Shown here: positions 43,039-55,407 of the stretch, piece after piece
Numbering within the stretch: position 1 is the stretch's first letter
How the letters are laid out: each line of letters opens with the position of its first letter
NCBI GenBank assembly: GCA_904063045.1
Contig: CAJFCJ010000095.1
Location: forward strand, 42,866-106,468
Length of the DNA: 63,603 bases
Direction: 5' to 3'
Source: Dimorphilus gyrociliatus
Lineage: Eukaryota; Annelida; Polychaeta; Dinophilidae
The notes under the pieces: generated by a model
The model's input: only the letters and a program-made list of their open reading frames with translations
The model's database searches: none
Told to the model about the DNA's origin: nothing
Translations under genes and position numbers: made by a program

Positions 43039-43977
43039 TTAAATATTTCTGGATGTCACTCTATTTTGTTTAAAGAGATTATAGATGGAGTGTTTAATTG
43101 AAGAATTTCCAATTATTGCTATTATAGGGTTAATTACAGATTGAAGTACAATTATAATATTTGCACTGTTTACAATTTTTATTGTCGTTGCAGTTGGATA
43201 GTAGAAATATATAACAAATGTTAAAGAATATAACATCCAAAGAGAAGCCATTAGGACTAATTGTATTAAAGTTGCTTTAGAGGATTTGGAGATATTTTTA
43301 GTCCTATTTGTTTGTTTTTGTATATCATTTGCATGTTTTTTAGCCAATTTCAAAAGTTTTGAATGTAGAACTAAAGCTCCAAATATATTTGGAAGGAAAA
43401 TAGTTTGATATATAAAAAAATATTCATTTTTATAAACCATATAACCTTGACAAATTGCATATTTTCTATAGCCAAACATTGGAATATAACATGGAAAAAG
43501 ACAAAAGATAAATGAGAATAGAATAATAAGAAAAATAGTAAAAAATGATCTGCAATTAGTGAAATATCTATCATAATGTAAAGGATATTTAATCATAATA
43601 AATCTATAAATAAAACAAAATAATAAATAAATTTGGGATTGAACATAAAAAATTACTTTTAACAAATATGTTAAAATACATAAAACTGGTTGTATACTTT
43701 CCAGATCAACTGATACCCTTATAATTGATTCAGCAATATTCCAGATTAAAATACAAATATCTGCAATGGTTATTGCTGGAATAAATATTACAATTGATTT
43801 AATGATCTGTCTATTTTTTAAAATAATCAATAGTATAAGAGTATTGAGTAATATTCCCAAAGAGAAGAGACTAAAATACAATGTTAATAGTAGTATATAT
43901 TCTATTTCTCCAAATTCAACTATACCAGTTATGTTTGTTCTATTCATTTTCAAATTTAAATTTTCTATTTTCTTCAA
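43039..43977 (-). CDS. Rhodopsin-type (class A) GPCR, divergent, 312 aa
   Basis: A single-exon frame with seven hydrophobic segments. TM1 has 'GILLNTLIL' (N1.50), TM2 'TIADICIL' (D2.50), TM3 begins with a Cys and ends 'FIYRFIMIKYPLHY' (Arg of DRY kept, Asp replaced), TM5 has a Pro, TM6 lacks the usual CWxP ('ASLWMLYS'), and TM7 has 'NPIIAI' (NPxxY without Tyr). Two N-x-S/T sites lie in the short N-terminus. A second in-frame ATG at about 43945-43947 could be the true start. The divergent DRY, CWxP and NPxxY motifs resemble lineage-expanded chemoreceptor-like receptors of invertebrates. The ligand is unknown. Confidence 0.85.
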   Translation of the reverse strand: MKKIENLNLKMNRTNITGIVEFGEIEYILLLTLYFSLFSLGILLNTLILLIILKNRQIIKSIVIFIPAITIADICILIWNIAESIIRVSVDLESIQPVLCILTYLLKVIFYVQSQIYLLFCFIYRFIMIKYPLHYDRYFTNCRSFFTIFLIILFSFIFCLFPCYIPMFGYRKYAICQGYMVYKNEYFFIYQTIFLPNIFGALVLHSKLLKLAKKHANDIQKQTNRTKNISKSSKATLIQLVLMASLWMLYSLTFVIYFYYPTATTIKIVNSANIIIVLQSVINPIIAIIGNSSIKHSIYNLFKQNRVTSRNI

Positions 43978-44268
43978 CTGAAAGAGAGAGGAAGATATAA
44001 ACTATCATTAATGATATATACTCAGAAATGCTATTCATTATAAATAATGCTTTTAGCCAAAGAAAACATTCTCCCATTTGCTGTATTAATAAAACAAAGA
44101 AATACATTTATGAAAATTATTCAGGTCACGTGATATTTTTTTTGATAGATAAATATGATTATTATTATCAGCAGTGTTATAAAAAAAGAGGTCAAATTAT
44201 TTGTTGAAAACAATGAGATATATAAATAAAATATATAATTAAAAAACGATTGTCAATCCATTTTGGAG

Positions 44269-45854
44269 ATGGAAAAGAAAGTTTTTAATGATGCTGTTCA
44301 TGGTCACATGGGTTTGTATATTTTTTTATTGTTTAATATATAAATCTATCGAAGATAATATACAAAAATTTAGAATTCCATCCTCTACTTATCAAAGTCA
44401 TTGACACGCCTCAATTTCAACGTTTGCGTTATATTAAACAACTCGGACCTTGTCATTTTGTTTATCCATCTGCTACTCATACCAGTTTCGAACATAGTTT
44501 AGGAACATGCTATTTAGCAACTAAACTGCTTAGAGCGCTTAAAACAACTGACGTTAAATGGTTCGATGAAAAAGATATACTTCTAGTGTCTTTGGGAGGT
44601 CTTTGCAGAAATTTGGCAAATGCACCTCTACTTGCTGATTTTCGAGAGAAATTTAGACGTGACTTCAATATGGATGAAAAGGAATTAGCAGTAAAAATAT
44701 TTGATCAAATCATACAAGAAAATAATTTACAACAAGAATTCGAAAAAGAACAATTTCAAGAGAAGGATAGAGAATTTCTTAGAGATTTGATTTTAGGTAA
44801 AAAAACTGGAGAATTTACTGATGTGAAATTTAGAAATAGAAAGTAAAGTTAATTAGTATGTCAAGAATTTGAAAAATTTGAACACAAAATTGTCATTACA
44901 GATTCCTCTATGAAATTATATGGAATAAGGAAAGTGGAGTAGATGTTGATAGGTTTGATTACATTGCAAGGGATTCTTATCATCTTGGAATTAGATCATC
45001 ATTTGATCATTCTCGTTTTATTCAATTCGCAAAAGTTTCCGAAGATAAAGATGATAAAAATTTTAAAATATCTTTAAGAGAAAAAGTATAATATTTTTAT
45101 TCTTAAGTAAAATATTCTTAGTTTTACCAGTTTTTCTTTATTAAGGAGGCAAAGTGCATTTATGAATTATTCCATACAAGATTACAGCTACATGAGAGAG
45201 CTTATCAGCATAAAACTTGCAAAGCTATAGCGTTAATGTGAGTGTAATGAATACAATTTTCAATGAATAATACCCCAATCCCTCTTCTTTAGGATGTATG
45301 ACGCTTTAATCATGGCAACGGATAATTTTCAATTGAAAATAAAGAATGAAGAAGGAGAAATTGAAGAAGTAAAACTTGGTGAAATATGCCAAAATGTTGA
45401 CGCTTTTAATCAATTTACTGATGAGATATTTTCAAGAATACTTTATTCTACTGACGACAATTTGAAAGATGCCCAACAACTTTTAAGGAGAATCCATCAA
45501 AGGAAACTTTACAGGTGTATTGTTGAAGTAAGCGATGATGATAAAATGAAAGAAGTAGATGAAATCTTAACTTTTCATTTAGAAGATAAAAAAGAATTAC
45601 TTACAAAATACAAAACCATATTCAATTTTGCTCCAGATATGAAAAATATGAATCCAGTTGAAAAATTCCTTTTCTATAAAAAATCTGAACCAGACAAACC
45701 TTTTAAACTTAAAAAAGAAAGAGTTAGTAAATTTTTACCTGAGAATTTTCAAGAAATTAGACTAAGAGTCTATTATAAAGGAGTTGATAAAGAGGAATGT
45801 CGTGAAATAAGGGAAAAGTTTAAAGAGCTTTTGGGAAGCGAGTATATTCAATAA
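44269..45854 (+). CDS. SAMHD1-like HD-domain protein with a lost HD dyad, five exons, 449 aa
   Basis: Exons 44269-44311, 44374-44842, 44902-45085, 45146-45237 and 45293-45854. Introns are 50-62 bp with GT-AG ends, and the frame holds throughout. It lacks the SAM domain and starts at 'KVFNDAVHGHMEFHPLL', the beginning of the SAMHD1 catalytic core. It continues with 'DTPQFQRLRYIKQL', 'SFEHSLG' (first metal His kept, about residue 55), 'FLYEII', 'VDRFDYIARDSYHLG' (distal metal Asp kept) and 'RAYQHK'. The central His-Asp pair that gives the family its name is replaced by Arg-Asn ('LCRNLANAP', about residues 93-94), and the His a few residues on is also absent. SAMHD1 hydrolyses dNTPs and limits retroelement replication; this protein should not bind the metals normally and may be regulatory. 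There is no frameshift or stop. Confidence 0.85.
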
Positions 45855-46529
45855 AAAAAGAAACTATTTGGAAAATTTAACATTACTGATTTGACCTTTT
45901 TTATGTATTAAAATTCTTCAAAATGCTGATTTTAATGCAAAAATTAACAAGTTGTAAGACTAATAAATTGATCTTTTAAACACTAGATGGCGTTTGAAAT
46001 ACAATTTAGATAAAATTTTATGAAAAGAAACCATACATTTTCTGAGAGTATATCTATATATCCATTGGCATTCATTCTAGTTGGAACTTTTCAGGGTCCT
46101 CTCTCTCCACTATATATTATAAATCCAAATTTTACTGTTTTACTGGTATATTTTGGATCGTTTCTTTTACCAACTGGCCTTCTAACATATTCCTTTTGAC
46201 AGGAATGCAGTTCAATCTTGCTTCCATTGCTGAAGATAACTTTTCTCCATCTATTTAGATTTTTAGAAATTTCTACATTTGTTATACTTACTTAATAAGA
46301 TTTACATGATTGTATTTTAGAAGAATTAGCTTATCTTTAATTGATGATGGAAAATTTTTAGACAAAATCAAGAGGGGTTGAGAAAAAAACGTCCTATGCA
46401 TGGCTAAAGATATACTAGGCATAATTATTGATACTTTTAATCAGAAATATCTTTCTCTTTGCTGTTTACTTCATTTATAAAATAAAATATTAATATTAAC
46501 ATATTATTGTTAATAACATGGTTAAAGAC
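45855..46529. other. Intergenic
   Basis: CACTAGATGGCGTTTG at 45981-45996 is a further GGCG-core motif, just 3' of the SAMHD1-like gene. No other feature. Confidence 0.35.
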
Positions 46530-46720
46530 AATTGAAGTCTTAATGAAGTTAACAATACTTGTAATATGGAGGAAAATTTATTGCATGAAAATGAAACTGA
46601 AAATAATGAGAATACTGAAGGCTCAGACAAATTTCATATTATTTTTGTGGAAGTCAAAAAGGGAAAGATATACTTTGTTTGTATTCTAGTAACTTTTCTA
46701 CTCATTTTTCCTCTTTCTGG
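46530..46720 (+). pseudogene. N-terminal relic of a FLYWCH-MULE transposase
   Basis: Begins 'MEENLLHENETENNENTEG', acidic like the N-termini of the other MULE copies, then 'FHIIFVE' and, after a shift, 'SQKGKDILCL', the start of the FLYWCH finger. Similarity ends near 46720. Confidence 0.5.
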
Positions 46721-46928
46721 CAAACAGACCAAAACTCTGAAAAAATTCTCTTCCATTTTGTATAGGTTACATCCGTTACAATTTTCTGATATCACATCAA
46801 ATGCAGATGATTATCTAAAAAAGAATTCTCTGCTATCAATAAATGTATTTTCCAAAATATTCATAATACCTGAAGGATATTATATCCATTTTTAAAATGG
46901 CTGCCATTTCAATTTTTATCTCTAGTAG

Positions 46929-47004
46929 TGTAATCAGCACAGTGAAATACTGGTTTAATATTACTTATCTATTGTAGATTAGAGCTGATGATTGTATGTG
47001 TACA
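46929..47004 (-). repeat. Terminal fragment of the first LTR family
   Basis: Ends in 'TGTATGTGTACA', exactly like the high end of the LTR at 30169-30180. The 65 bases before it match with several substitutions. The rest of the LTR is missing. Confidence 0.65.
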
Positions 47005-47477
47005 GTACTTGATGTTTATTTGTTGTATCCATGGTCTTAATGAAATAAGTGAACAAGTAAATTGTATTCTGTTGAAAAAATATGATAGAAGTAAGTGTTT
47101 TTTTTTTAATTTATATAATTACAGTAAATTATACAGTACTGGCGAAAAGTCTTTGTCACACCATAAAGCATAGATTTTGTTTTGGTTATTATTTTCATAC
47201 TTACAGAAAAGAGAGCAAATTTATGATTTATGTTAAGTAAAAGTCTTCTAATCATTCTGGGTAGAGAAAGTAATTTTTTCTCAGGGTTAGCTAAGAAATA
47301 AGATGGTTTTAATGAGAGTGGTCTATGTATTTTATTTGATTAGTACTCTGTTATATCTAAACAATTTTCAACATACTGTTCTGTATATGGTTTAATTAAA
47401 ATATATGCCTAGGCAATTGCAAAAAACAGATTTCAAAAGTAGGTCAGAGTTTTTGTTCTGACAAGTCAATTTTATCT
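47005..47477. other. Spacer with a Tc1-type terminal sequence
   Basis: 'ACAGTACTGGCGAAAAGTCT' at about 47133-47152 has the form of a Tc1-family terminal repeat. Otherwise featureless. Confidence 0.35.
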
Positions 47478-48316
47478 ACAGTCCTGATAAAAAGTCTAGG
47501 CCAGGGTTGTTCTCACATAAGTGTTTTTGTTTTCTTATTATCCATTTTTGATGATTTTTTTCTTATTTGGCCATGAGACATTATTACTTGGATGATGGTT
47601 ACCATCACTCCAGCTCCTACCATATTTTTAGTGACTCTAAAGTTTTTTTCACCATCTTTTGTCCATGTCCTGAAATCATCAGGCCCACTCAGAGAGAATC
47701 TGGCCTTGTCTGTGAAAATCACTCTTGACCAGTCCAGATTTTCAGCAATTGTTTTGAGGCAGTATTCTTTTCTTCTTGCTGAATCCTTAGGTGTGAGATC
47801 AACTCTCTGTCTAATCCTTTTATAATTATAATTTTGCCTCTTCAGCTCTCTCTGAATGGTCTTGAGATTCACATCAACCCTTGCAGTTGCCCTAATTTTT
47901 CCTAATTCCTCATATTTCTTAACAACCAGATTCCTAACCTCTTTATCCCATGCCATAATTAAGTAAATAGAATTTAAAGTTAACTACAGTTATTAAAATA
48001 GATCAAAAGTGATTACTTAACTTTGAAAATTAGTTTGGACAAAAAAAATTTCTGTTTAGGATGTCAATTTGAATCCAAAACCGGAAACAAAATGGATGTG
48101 CTGTTAATAACATTTCATGGCCAAATAAAGAAAAAACTAATTAAAATTAGCAAAAATTTTTTCCTATTAGCATTCACAAATATGATAATTTTGTCATTTT
48201 TTTGAATATTACATAAATATAACCCTTTATCAATATAAATTGCCTAAAAAAACATGTTTTTGGGGTGATTTAAAATTGACCTATCAAAATTTACAGTTTC
48301 TTAGTCCACCACTATA
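47478..48316 (-). mobile_element. Tc1-like DNA transposon, internally deleted
   Basis: A terminal 'ACAGTCCTGATAAAAAGTCT' lies at the low end, near the transposase 3' end. At the high end 'TAGTGGTGGACTAAGAAACT' (minus strand) follows the leader. The ends are only loosely similar. The leader has relatives at 3462-3700 and 6600-6735. The gene between is shortened. Confidence 0.5.
47513..47956 (-). pseudogene. Tc1-like transposase, C-terminally truncated (147 codons)
   Basis: HTH region 'LGKIRATARVDVNLKTIQRELKR', then 'RRKEYCLKTIAENLDWSRVIF' and 'TDKARFSLSGPDDFRTW' around the catalytic Asp. The family's Glu in 'DEARF' is Lys here. The frame ends before the DDE third acid and the 'SPDLNPIE' block, so it cannot encode a full transposase (usual length about 340). 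Confidence 0.75.
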
Positions 48317-48592
48317 CATTGGTAATCTCTCAAAGATATTGCAGATTAATATTTATTGTAGCATTAGATAATTGCTATTGTTAGTTGAATAGGTAGATTG
48401 AGTAGTATAGAGTTAAAAACTGGAGAGAGATGGAATTAAAACCCTGAAAGTTTATCTACTCTTTCAGATGATTTTTTACTGTAATGTTCCTCTTTAGCAT
48501 CCAATCATCATATTACTGATCAAAAATAACTATTAAATAGGCCATTGTCTTGTTTATCCCCTACAAGATGTAATAAATTTGCATTTTTCAGT
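47957..48592. other. Transposon leader and 5' flank of the second NACHT-LRR gene
   Basis: After the Tc1 leader (to about 48316) there is unassigned sequence ending in a strong splice acceptor (CATTTTTCAG at 48583-48592). At least one upstream exon of the NACHT-LRR gene is therefore expected, but none was identified. Confidence 0.4.
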
Positions 48593-51500
48593 CTGTAGAA
48601 AATGAACTACTGAACTATCACTATAAAAAAATATTAAAATGTTTAGAAGGTGATACAAAATTTCAAACTTACCTAGTGCAGGAAAAAGTGATTGAAGAGA
48701 ATTTTTTAACTGAGCAATTTGACTTTGAAAATGTTTTCAAGAAATATATTCAATATGTACCAACAGCTTTATTCCTTCAAATCTTACTTAAAATAAACAC
48801 AGTTAAATGTTCAAGACTTGCAGAAACAATTAGCAATACTTGGACTAATTTAATAAAAGAGAGAAAAAAGCAAGTGTCCAAGGATTTTGAAACAATTCCA
48901 AAATTTCCATTCTTAAAAGAAAATCCTTCTCATATTAATTTTAGTAAGATTTTTACACCTATCCAACTTGTATCCTCTAAACACTTGATAGTTGATGAAA
49001 ACTTTGGTAATGTTCAATCCTTTCAAAAGATTTTAATCAATGAGCAAAATAAAAGAATTCTAGTTAGAGGAGACGCTGGTATGGGTAAAACTTATCATGC
49101 AATGAAAATTTTACATTCATGGTTCATGATGACGCATTTTTGGACAATTATCTCCTTTTATATATTAAACTAGGAGATGTTCAAAGTAATTCCAGTGAAC
49201 AATCTTTGGCTGATGTTCTGTTTACAAGTAATTTTAAGACAGACTCCTGTGTAACCAAAGAACTCTTTCAATACTTTTTTGAAGGGAGAGAATGCAAAGA
49301 AAAGATGATTCTACTTTGGATGGGGCAGATGAACTTAAATATGAAGATTCAATATTTAATCTCATAGTACAAAAGTGTAATTTTACAACCTATCCCATAA
49401 TTGTTTGGGCAAGAAATTGGAAGATCAAAGAGGTTAGCGACACTTATGATTTTGTATTTGATATTAATGGATTCAATGAAAGCCAATTGAAAATGTATTT
49501 TCAAAAATTTTTCAATGAAGAGTACCAACCGTTTGTAAAGCCCATAAATGATTCTCTTGATCAAAAAAAGGCAGAAAAGTCTGAAATACTATTCCAAACT
49601 CTAAAAACAGAAAACTTAAAAGTCTTTAAGATTTGTAATAATCCATTAATGGCATGTTTAGTAGCTGGTATATGGGAGGAAAGGGAAACTGACATTATAT
49701 CTAATAAATATTCCATCTTTGATCAAACAATACAGATTCTTCTCTCCAAAGCTGGAATTGTTTCAGAAAGTAATGTTTATTTTGAAATATTGGACTACTG
49801 TTCAAAACTTGCCTTTGAAAATTTACTTAACAATAAAAAAATATCAATAAATGAAATTTTACAGAAGTCAGATTTCATTGGTGGATTATTGATTCCAGTT
49901 AAGAAAAGATCAGTTGTGACCCATTTGCAAGAGTTTACATTTATACACTTCTTCTTTCAAGAATATCTCACTGCAAGATACATTCTTAATCTATACAAAG
50001 AAGGCACTAATAATGAAATGAATATTCAATCATTAAAATCCTATTTTGATAAGTTTAAAAATCTGTTTCTATTGAAGAATGTTTTCAGCTTCATTCAAGA
50101 AATAAACAGTAAAGTATTTTCTCAAATGATTGAAGAGAATGAAAATATTCTCACGGTATTGGAAACTGATCAAAGAATTATTGAAGTAATTAATACAAGG
50201 GATAAAAACTCAATTGAATTGGAGGAAATTTCATTATCATCGACTATAATTGATATTCTATTTGATTGTTATCAAAAAAATGTTAAAGTCATTAATCTTA
50301 AGTTTGTCAAGATGAATTTACCACATTTTATAGAAAGTTGTGTTAACCAATTAGAAGATAAATTAGAAATTTTGAAACTCTATGGAGGTGTTGAAGAATT
50401 AATAAAAATTGAAATACTTGAAAACTTAATGAGAAAAATGAAAAAGTTGAAAGTTTTAAATATAACTAATATTTCATTCAATGGTTGTTTGAAACTGTCA
50501 TCTTTTATACATTCAACATGTCTGGAAGATTTAACATTGGAAAATTGTAATTTACATAATTGTTCAGATACATTTTTCAATATTAAATTTAATTGTCTTT
50601 ATTGTTTCAATGTTTCTGAAAATTTATTTACAGGTAAGGCTATTTTTTAAAGAAATATTTCTGTTTTTTTAAACAATAATTACTTTTGTAGATAATCGCT
50701 TGGATGGTATATTTATAAATAACAGAAATATTATCTCATTAAATCTCTCAAAATGTTTTGATTCATCAAAACAATCAAAAATTATATTAAATCATCTTAA
50801 AAACCTCAATGACTTGTCATCTCTCAACTTTTCAGATAATATAATTCCAGTTGATAAAGGTTATATGATATTTGCAAATCAATATAGACAAATGACAGCT
50901 TTGCAAATTAACAATTGCAATACAGAGCTTGATTCAGAAGTGATAAAAAATTTTTTGGAGCTAAATAAACAAATAGAAGTTCTTGAGTTGAAAGGAAATG
51001 TTGTGAAGGAAAGCTATGAAAATTCCTTTCTTACTGTTCTTTTATCATTGCAAAATATGACACATCTAAAATTGCCAAGAATAGTCCATAAGAAAAACAT
51101 TTGGAGAGATCAAAAATTATCAGAAAATAAAAAAAACTTAATAAATCTAAAATCTTTGGATATGGGAGAAAATTGTATTCAATGTGTGTGTATAGCTAAC
51201 TTTTTTGAACAAGTTTCACAAAGTTCAAAATATTTATACTCTCTATGTTTAAGAAAGTCTAGAATTTCTTCACAAGTTGTTAACATTCTGTCAAACTCTT
51301 ATAATAAATGGGATGAAAGACAAGTAGAGTCCAAGACTGAAAATCTCCAGATTGTAAATCTCTGCTGGAAATTTCAATCGTGTGAATTTGAATTGAACTC
51401 AAATGACATTGATAAACTGTTCAATGGCATGTTTTACTTCAAACAATTAGATATATCCAATATAAATGCAGCATTAGTTATTAAAAATCTGTTTAAATCA

Positions 51501-52993
51501 AAATCTCTTGAAAGAATTGAAAGTTTAATATTAAGAAATTGTCATATAACACCAAAAGAGCTAGCTGAACTTGGTAAACATATTCATACATTTACATCTT
51601 TAAAAAAATTGGACATATCATATAACAAAATTGATTCACCATCCCTTTTATCTTTTTTCAAACAATTTAATTTTGAAAATCAAAAATTAATTAGACAACT
51701 CTATATACACAATTGTAATTTTCATTTGAAAGATGTCATTCAAATTTGTCAAGCTATTAATAATTTTGACAACTTGGATATTTTAAATTCATTGTTCAAT
51801 CCTCAATGTATTACTAAAATCAATTTTAAGGAATTGGAAAAATGCTTAATTCAGAAGCATTCAATCTGTTTTTCATTGGAAAAATACTAGATGATTTTTC
51901 AGATATGTTAGAAAGTAAAATCTTAAAAATTTCCAACAAATTCTTCTTTACTTTGGAAAATATTCTGTATATAATCAAAGAAAGCCAATCAATTGTTATT
52001 GACACATTGCAAACATATTCTGAGCTAAATAATGAGCAAACAAATTTTGAATTAAATACTTTTAATAATGAGCAAAGATCACTTCTAAGAGATGCTTTTA
52101 AGAATAATAGCTCTTTTCAAACACTACAAAAATTCAGAATTGATGCTAAAAATATTTCAGAGAAATTTTTTGAAGATTTACTTAACACTATCAAAGAGAA
52201 ATGCTATCGTCTAACTGAGATCACCATAATAAATTGCACATTTCATCAGAAAATTCCAAATATTGTTGTTCAAATGACAAAACAACAGCCCAATCTTGAA
52301 AGCATGGTCTTTTCTAATGTTCAGTTTGGTACTCAATTAAGCAAAGAGCTATTTCAGCATATAATAGATAGAAAAATACAGTTATCCTGCATATGTTTAT
52401 CTAAATGTGGATTACATTCAGATATTTTTAACATTATTGGTAAGGCAATCAGCATACTACCTGAAATTACTAAATTATATTTTGAAGATAACTCTCTTGG
52501 ATCAATAGTTGGAAAAGAAATCTTTAAAATAATTAAAAAACATTGCAAAAAATTGACAATTATAGGGTTTTGTAACTGTGATATTGAATCACAAGTTGAA
52601 ACTCTTGTTGGAGAAGCAATTGGAATGCAACCAGAGCTTTTTCATCTTGACCTCTCAAACAATTTGCTTGGCACAGAAATTGGAAAAAGTTTATTTGAAA
52701 ATCTTAACACAAATTGCACAAAATTGAAAACAATAGTTCTAATGAACTGTGGATTTGGATCAAAATTGATTCTGTTATTGGGGAAGCAATAGGTAAACAA
52801 ACTCAACTAACAGAACTTTTTCTGCAAGATAATAAAATTGGAACTATAGTTGGAAAGCATATATTTGAAAATATTGAGAAAAATTGCACAAATTTGTCAG
52901 TAATAAATCTAAGCAGCTGTGGAATTGAATCACAAATTGGTTCTGTTATTGGAGAAGCAATTGGAAAGCAAAAAGGCCTTACTGCAATCAGTC

Positions 52994-53046
52994 TGTTGCA
53001 TAAAATAATAGAGTTCAAGCATGTAAAATATAACCAAAGTTGTACA
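52994..53046 (-). repeat. 53-bp LTR terminus inside the LRR array
   Basis: Identical to 54937-54989, the TGTACAAC end of the LTR. It stops the reading frame ('HKIIEFKHVKYNQS') and the LRR resumes directly after the TGTACA end. The inner junction has only 'TGT' in common with the expected LRR sequence. Confidence 0.85.
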
Positions 53047-53047
53047 A

Positions 53048-54350
53048 TGCATTGACCTATCTAACTGTGGATTGGGATCAGATATTGGTAATGTTGTTGG
53101 TGCAGCAATTGGAAAGCAAAAAGGCCTTACTGTGTTACAACTCTCAAATAATCCTCTGGGAACTGAAGTAGGAAAAAATATATTTGAAAATATTAAAGGA
53201 ACTTGCACAAAATTAGCATGCATTGACCTATCTAACTGTGGGTTGGGATCAGATATTGGTAATACTGCTGGTAAAGCAATTGGAAAGCTAAGTGACCTTA
53301 CTGTGTTACAACTCTCAAATAATCCTCTGGGAACTGAAGTAGGAAAAAATATATTTGAAAATATTAAAGGAACTTGCACAAAATTAATCCAGATTGCTTT
53401 TGACAACTGTGGATTTGGGTCTGAAATTGGCTCAATTGTTGGTGAAGCAATAGGTAAACAAACTCAACTATCACTCCTGTATTTGCAACATAATGAAATT
53501 GGAACTATAGTCGGAAAGTATATTTTTGAAAATATTAAATTTAACTGCACAAAATTGAGCAAAATTGCTTTTGACAACTGTGGATTTGATTCTGCAATTG
53601 GTCCAATAGTTGGGGAAGCAATAGGTAAACAAACTCAACTAACAGAACTTTTTCTGCAAGATAATAAATTTGGAACTATAGTTGGAAAGCATATTTTTGA
53701 AAATATTAAATTTAACTGTACACATTTGTCAACAATTTGTCTGAATAATTGTGGATTACAATCAGAAATTGGTCCAATAGTTGGTGAAGTAATTGGTAAG
53801 CAAACAGAGCTTACTGGAATATCTTTGACAAAAAATCCAATTGGAACAGAAGTTGGCATTGGAATCTTTGAAAACATTAAAAGAAATTGCACAAAATTAT
53901 CAAGTATTTGCTTAAATAACTGTGGAATAGAATCACAAATTGGCCTGGTAATTGGTGAAGCAATAGGCAAGCAAAAACATCTCACTGCACTGGATCTGTC
54001 AAACAATCCACTTGGAACAGAAGTGGGAAAAAATTTAATTGAAAATCTTAAAGCAAATTGCACAAGATTATCAGAAATATATCTAAACAACTGTGGATTT
54101 GATTCAAATATTGGACCCGCTATTGGTGAAGCAATAGGCAAGCAAAAACAATTAAGTGTCCTTGACATTGGAAACAATGCAGTGGGATCTGTAGTTGGAA
54201 GAAATATATTTGAAAACATTAAAGATAATTGTAAGCAATTAATTAAAATAAATCTAATAAAATGTGATCTTGAATCAAATATTGGTGAAGCTATTGTTGA
54301 AGCAATTGGAAAGCAAAAACAGCTCTCTCAACTGAATCTTTCAGACAATC
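53048..54350 (+). repeat. Tandem 171-bp LRR units of the second NLR (left block)
   Basis: 'TGCATTGACCTATCTAACTG' occurs at 53048 and again at 53219, exactly 171 bases apart. The last about 85 bases of these two units are identical, so that pair is a recent duplication. Further units continue to the retroelement insertion. Confidence 0.85.
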
Positions 54351-54354
54351 CACT

Positions 54355-55407
54355 TGTACTGCTCTTGCTGGCAAAATCTATGCGTTTGCAAGTTATAACA
54401 ATACTGGTTCTACTCGAACCTTTAAACAAATGTTTAAATTAAAACGGTTTATTCGCAATAATAATACTTAAGCAAGTAACGATAGGAGAGTTCGATAGCA
54501 GAGTAGATAGTTTGTAAAAGCAGGTTGCCAAATTACCAAACTGTCTTCTAATGTTGAGGAGTAGATGGATGGTTCCAGTGGAGGTTGTTTCCAGATGACT
54601 TTCCCAGGTCCTTGGGTCCAGATGGAAGCTGCATGCCAAATGAGAATAATGAGGATTTATATACTTTGAGGTTTGTCTCTGACATCCAATCATCACTTTA
54701 CAGTTGCCGAAATGTGTAGTTCATATTTATCTTTAGTAACAGGATGTTACAAGGTTCAACATTTAGGAAGGTTAATTGAATTATAACTTGGCCACACCCT
54801 AGGCAAGTTAATTAAATTATAACTTGGCCAAACCTTTATTGGTAATTAAAGATGAACCTTCAAGCTGACTAATCAGACTTATGTTTGGCCAATGTTATAG
54901 CATTTTCTTGAGTAGGTTTTAAGATGTACATGTATATGTTGCATAAAATAATAGAGTTCAAGCATGTAAAATATAACCAAAGTTGTACAACTTCCCCCTT
55001 CTTTGTGAAGATGAGTCCCTTCATCTTGATTTAATGAGAATTACAGGTGGTTGTTCTTCTTCATTAGTTTGATGTTGACTAAAGCTACAACTTTGTTTCA
55101 TTAGTTTTGGGTTTTCAGGAGAGTTATCTGTGCTCTCACTTGGGGTAGCAATTTCTTCTCTTTGTTTTCTTCTTCCAATAATATAGTTGAAAATGATGAT
55201 ACATACCATTGACACTACAATACTCAAACAAATATTTCGTATGATAACATAAAGTGTTTTCCCAGGTTTATAGTACCAACTATGGAAAAACTTTTTAATT
55301 CCAGATAAATTGGGTACAATGCCATTTTTCTCTGCAACAGTGACCATGTTATCATACCTTGCCTGCTTCTGTTCCAGTGAACTGATAACTTGCTTAATTT
55401 TTGAGTG
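54355..55407 (-). mobile_element. 5'-truncated env-LTR retroelement inserted in the LRR array
   Basis: A 635-bp LTR with inverted ends TGTAC...GTACA at 54355-54989, a polypurine tract (AAAGAAGGGGGAAG, minus strand) at 54991-55004, then the 3' end of an env-type gene at about 55407-55021. That gene has a transmembrane segment ('IVVSMVCIIIFNYIIG'), a basic stop-transfer and an acidic/polar tail. Everything 5' of this is missing, and LRR coding resumes at about 55408. The family differs from the element at 29246-38068. Confidence 0.85.
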
